Shown here: positions 61,674-64,000 of the stretch, in pieces
How the letters are laid out: each line of letters begins with the position of its first letter
Position numbering within the stretch: the first letter of the stretch is position 1
Assembly: GCA_902779455.1 (NCBI GenBank)
Contig: CACZBS010000001.1
Span: 147,455 to 211,454, forward strand
From: an uncultured Prevotellaceae bacterium
Lineage (GTDB): Bacteria > Bacteroidota > Bacteroidia > Bacteroidales > Bacteroidaceae
Direction: 5' to 3'
Length of the DNA: 64,000 bases
The notes under the pieces: generated by a model
Told to the model about the DNA's origin: nothing
The model's input: only the letters and a program-made list of their open reading frames with translations
Databases searched by the model: none
Program-made: the position numbers and the translations under genes

Positions 61674-62275
61674 CGCTCACCTCCTTCCTTCTCATTGGCC
61701 GCTGCTGGCGGCATCTCGCTGACGCGCTGGGGATAGACCAGTGCGATGGCGTCGCGCTCCTGCTGCGAGCACTGGCGATAGTCATGGCCGAAGCGCTGAC
61801 GGGCCAGACGGTTGCGCAGCTGGTTGTAGCCCGCGACGATGGCGTTCTGCATCTGGAAGTAGGCGTCGTAGCTGGTCTGGCGGTCAGCCTGGATGGTGAT
61901 GATATGGCGGTCGCTCACACGCGTCAGTCCCAAGAGGTGCACCTCGCGCTCGCTCTTCTCTGGCATCGAGGGGTCGTCGGCATCGTTGGCCACGAACTCA
62001 GCCACCCGCCTGACCAGCTCGTCGTTGGTCGTCGGCTCGCCGTTGCACGTCAGATGATTGTCGGCATCGAGTTGCAGGGCCAGCACGTTGCGCTCCTTGA
62101 CCATCATCTCCTGCTCCACCTCACTTTCCTCTGGCGGGGGCAGCTGTCGGGGCAGACCCTTGTCGGTGTCCATCGACGAGGTCATGAGGAAGAAGATCAA
62201 CAGCATGAACGAGATGTCGGCTGTCGACGTGGTGTTCAGTGAAGGCACTGACTGTTTCTTCCTGCGTTCGAACAT
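61670..62275 (-). CDS. ExbD/TolR-family protein, first copy
   Basis: 201 residues. The helix NTTSTADISFMLLIFFLMTSSMDTDKGLPRQLPPP has the key Asp and the LPP pattern of Bacteroidetes ExbD proteins. A long periplasmic part follows, ending in a charged tail with NRLARQRFGHDYRQCSQQERDAIALVYPQRVSE. It lies 13 nt after the small membrane protein gene. Confidence 0.9.
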   Translation of the reverse strand: MFERRKKQSVPSLNTTSTADISFMLLIFFLMTSSMDTDKGLPRQLPPPEESEVEQEMMVKERNVLALQLDADNHLTCNGEPTTNDELVRRVAEFVANDADDPSMPEKSEREVHLLGLTRVSDRHIITIQADRQTSYDAYFQMQNAIVAGYNQLRNRLARQRFGHDYRQCSQQERDAIALVYPQRVSEMPPAAANEKEGGER

Positions 62276-62288
62276 AACAATTATATTA

Positions 62289-62636
62289 TCATTTCAATTT
62301 GCGGCTCAGCCCTGAGACGCCAAAGAGTACGCCCGCGACGGCCACGATGATGAGCACCAGCGAGGTGTTGATAAGCATATCGGCCACGCGTAGCCACAGC
62401 CCGTCGGAGAAAGTCCGCCCGTTGATGGTCAGCGGGCTGACATCGCCCACGGCAAAGGTCAGCACGAGCACCACGACCAGCCCCACGACGATGAGCCATC
62501 CGACGAGCCTGACAGGCACGCCCCACTCCATCGCCTCGCCCCTGTTGCGGAGCAGGCTGCGAATGGTCGACCATGTCGTCAGCACAGCGGCCAGGGCCAG
62601 CAGACCATAAATGAGATAGAGCAGAAGGTCGATCAT
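62289..62636 (-). CDS. Small membrane protein of the exb operon
   Basis: 115 residues with three hydrophobic segments (LLLYLIYGLLALAAVLTTW, LVGWLIVVGLVVVLVLTFAVG, LINTSLVLIIVAVAGVLFGVSGL). No family recognised. It overlaps exbB by 4 nt and is followed 13 nt later by exbD. Similar small proteins commonly sit between exbB and exbD in Bacteroidetes, so it may be part of the energising complex. Confidence 0.75.
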   Translation of the reverse strand: MIDLLLYLIYGLLALAAVLTTWSTIRSLLRNRGEAMEWGVPVRLVGWLIVVGLVVVLVLTFAVGDVSPLTINGRTFSDGLWLRVADMLINTSLVLIIVAVAGVLFGVSGLSRKLK

Positions 62637-63454
62637 CGCTGTGTGCGCATTTGACGTTTGGTGAGGATGTCGAGCAACGTGACGGCCGATTCCTCCATCT
62701 GCGACGTCAGATGCTCGATCTTCGAGAGGATGAAGTTATAGAACACCTGCAGGATGAGGGCGACGATGATGCCGAAGATGGTCGTGATGAGTGCCACCTT
62801 CATGCCCTCGGCCACGATGGTCGGGCTGATGTCGCCTGCCTCCTGGATCTGGTCGAACGCCATCACCATGCCAATGACGGTGCCGAGGAATCCCAGCGAG
62901 GGCGCAATGGCGATGAACAACTTAATCCATGAGCAGCCACGCTCGAGATTGCCCGTCTGGACGGTGCCGTAGCTGACGATGGAGCGCTCGACGGCGTCCA
63001 TCGGCTCGTCGCAGTGCATCAGTCCCTGATAGCAGATAGAGGCGACAGGACCGCGTGTCTCGCGGCAGAGCGTCTTGGCACCTTCCACGTCGCCGGCCTC
63101 CACGTGCTTCTCAATGTCGGCCAGCAGACGCTTGGCGTTCACCTCCGACAAGGTCAGATAGATGATGCGCTCAATACATACCGCCAGACCCAGCACCAGG
63201 GCCAGCGCCACCAGCGACATGAATCCCGCGGAGCCTTCGACGAACTTTGTCTTCAGCTGTTGGTGGAAATTCATCGACTGAGCCATCTCCTGCAGTTCGG
63301 CCATGTCCTCATCGCCCACCAGTTCCTCGACTGAGCCTACTGTCAGCGACGTATCGGCTGCCGCCACACTTTCGACGCTGTCCTGCGAAAAAGCATTGAG
63401 AGCCGACGTGGCCAGCACCGCTGTCAGGGCCAGGGCCTTCAATATTCGTTTCAT
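62633..63454 (-). CDS. ExbB/TolQ/MotA-type proton channel
   Basis: 273 residues. It starts with a signal-like segment (ILKALALTAVLATSALNAFSQ), an acidic linker and then three membrane helices: FMSLVALALVLGLAVCIERIIYL, WIKLFIAIAPSLGFLGTVIGMVMAFDQI (conserved P-x-LGxLGTVxGM) and ALITTIFGIIVALILQVFYNFIL. It forms the inner-membrane channel that energises TonB, and thus SusC-type importers. First gene of its operon. Confidence 0.92.
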   Translation of the reverse strand: MKRILKALALTAVLATSALNAFSQDSVESVAAADTSLTVGSVEELVGDEDMAELQEMAQSMNFHQQLKTKFVEGSAGFMSLVALALVLGLAVCIERIIYLTLSEVNAKRLLADIEKHVEAGDVEGAKTLCRETRGPVASICYQGLMHCDEPMDAVERSIVSYGTVQTGNLERGCSWIKLFIAIAPSLGFLGTVIGMVMAFDQIQEAGDISPTIVAEGMKVALITTIFGIIVALILQVFYNFILSKIEHLTSQMEESAVTLLDILTKRQMRTQR

Positions 63455-63493
63455 TTGATTCTATTTATTACTGGTCTGTTTATAAAAGACAAA

Positions 63494-63516
63494 ACGCCTT
63501 TCACGTGAAAAGGCGT
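63494..63516 (-). promoter_or_regulatory. Leader hairpin of the exb operon, terminator-like
   Basis: An 8-bp stem ACGCCTTT / AAAGGCGT (63494-63501 and 63509-63516) with a 7-nt loop. On the reverse strand it is followed by TTTTG. It lies between the promoter at 63577 and the exbB ATG, so it could be a weak attenuator. Confidence 0.4.
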
Positions 63517-63576
63517 CCCCCGGCGTGAAGCTTATCTATGCACATGTTCATGCAAACCACGCGGATTTTTCGGATG

Positions 63577-63584
63577 CAAAGGTA
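63577..63584 (-). promoter_or_regulatory. -7 box for the exb operon
   Basis: TACCTTTG on the reverse strand, with a leader of about 115 nt to the exbB ATG. No TTTG at -33. Confidence 0.55.
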
Positions 63585-63737
63585 CAAAATTTTTAATGAT
63601 GCACTTCATAATTCATTGTCTTTAACCACAATTAACAGAAAAGGAGCATGTCGTAACTGCTCAGCACCCCCTGTGGTAAGTTTAGACCTGTAGGCAGCAA
63701 GGAGGGGAGTGAAGTTAGGCCTGCAAGCCAGGTGTAA

Positions 63738-63899
63738 TTGGCCCTCTCGCTGACCGTGATTCCCGTCATGTGGGCCGTCGCCAGGTGGGCGCCCGGACGG
63801 CTGTGGTATAGCTATCTCATAGCCTATCTCTTGGAGGCACTCGCCATCTTCGTCCTCCATCGCAGCCAGCGCATCCGCTTCGTCCTGGAAGATATATAG
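63738..63899 (+). pseudogene. Possible remnant: C-terminal piece of a membrane protein
   Basis: An open stretch of 53 codons between TAA (63735) and TAG (63897) without a normal start codon. It reads LALSLTVIPVMWAVARWAPG, then YSYLIAYLLEALAIFVL and a basic tail HRSQRIRFVLED. The layout resembles the last two helices of a multi-helix transporter, perhaps MATE/flippase-like, but the match is from memory and weak. The 120 nt upstream contains no coding sequence that could belong to it. It could also be a chance ORF. Confidence 0.3.
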
Positions 63900-64000
63900 T
63901 ATTCAACTTTCGCAAGCATGCGAAAGCCTTGATTTTTAGTCGCCTACGGCGAGAAATCCTTCAAATCTGAACAAATCAAACAAATCTGCTTTGGAAGATT
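63900..64000. other. Non-coding end of the window
   Basis: Contains a short hairpin CTTTCGCA / TGCGAAAG (about 63908-63926). Its left side, TATTCAACTTTCGC, resembles in inverse the sequence after the octamer repeat at 29178-29192. No gene is seen. Confidence 0.35.

Noticed and set aside
63613-63735. Structured RNA such as the signal-recognition-particle RNA
   Set aside because: GGCAGCAAGGAGGGG recalls it, but the conserved loop sequence is absent and the arms do not pair.
63606-63860. Reverse ORF of 84 codons
   Set aside because: No motif, no promoter of its own, and antisense to the possible remnant.

Overview
The window is a GC-rich (roughly 60 %) piece of a Bacteroidales chromosome, most likely from the Prevotellaceae. 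The evidence is promoters of the Bacteroidetes type (TTTG, about 20 nt, TAnnTTTG) in front of most transcription units, a SusC/SusD pair, a fused MurF-alanine racemase, a type IX secretion plug-family protein, and many small families known mainly from this phylum (DUF3078, DUF3098, DUF4301, DUF4302, DUF5103). I could only read the sequence by eye; nothing was searched or aligned by computer.

Layout. 1-1.25 kb: reverse-strand T9SS plug-family gene, cut by the window edge. 1.4-1.9 kb: tRNA-Lys, tRNA-Lys, tRNA-Thr, tRNA-Gly and a terminator. 1.96-5.0 kb: secreted GH13 and GH43-like enzymes, convergent with an AraC regulator. 6.1-11.9 kb: TolC / HlyD / double-ATPase / two-permease export operon. 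12.2-13.0 kb: OmpA-like lipoprotein. 13.2-19.3 kb (reverse): purL, two chromate-transporter halves and a GH43. 19.4-21.9 kb: murF-alr fusion. 22.4-23.5 kb: mltG. 23.9-28.2 kb: three-gene accessory locus ending in a large primase/helicase-like protein. 28.4-36.1 kb: HAD phosphatase, DUF4301, patatin, two MFS paralogues, alpha/beta hydrolase. 36.2-40.3 kb (reverse): yidC and an S9 peptidase. 40.5-46.5 kb: DUF3078 barrel, then ftsX-DUF3098-uppP-truB-queA-folK, convergent with rpsO. 47.1-57.9 kb: SusC, SusD, a zinc metallopeptidase, DUF4302, BACON-like, thioredoxin-fold and InlB-repeat exported proteins. 58.2-60.6 kb: DUF3089 lipoprotein, thyA, folA. 60.6-63.5 kb (reverse): Lrp regulator and an exbB-x-exbD-exbD operon. 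The last 0.5 kb is mostly non-coding and may hold a gene remnant.

The most unusual feature is the density of small palindromic repeats, many built from 7-8 base tandem units. They lie in almost every gap, often begin exactly at a stop codon, and at four places sit in frame inside protein genes (two in purL, two in the primase-like gene). Four further patterns stand out: a dispersed motif with core AAAGCACCGCTTC at three loci; a 26-bp perfect hairpin in the leader of the accessory locus; a promoter module containing GCTTGGCGGAATG shared by yidC, the DUF3078 gene and rpsO; and the same repeat leader placed at identical spacing before folK and folA. I saw no CRISPR array, transposase or integrase.
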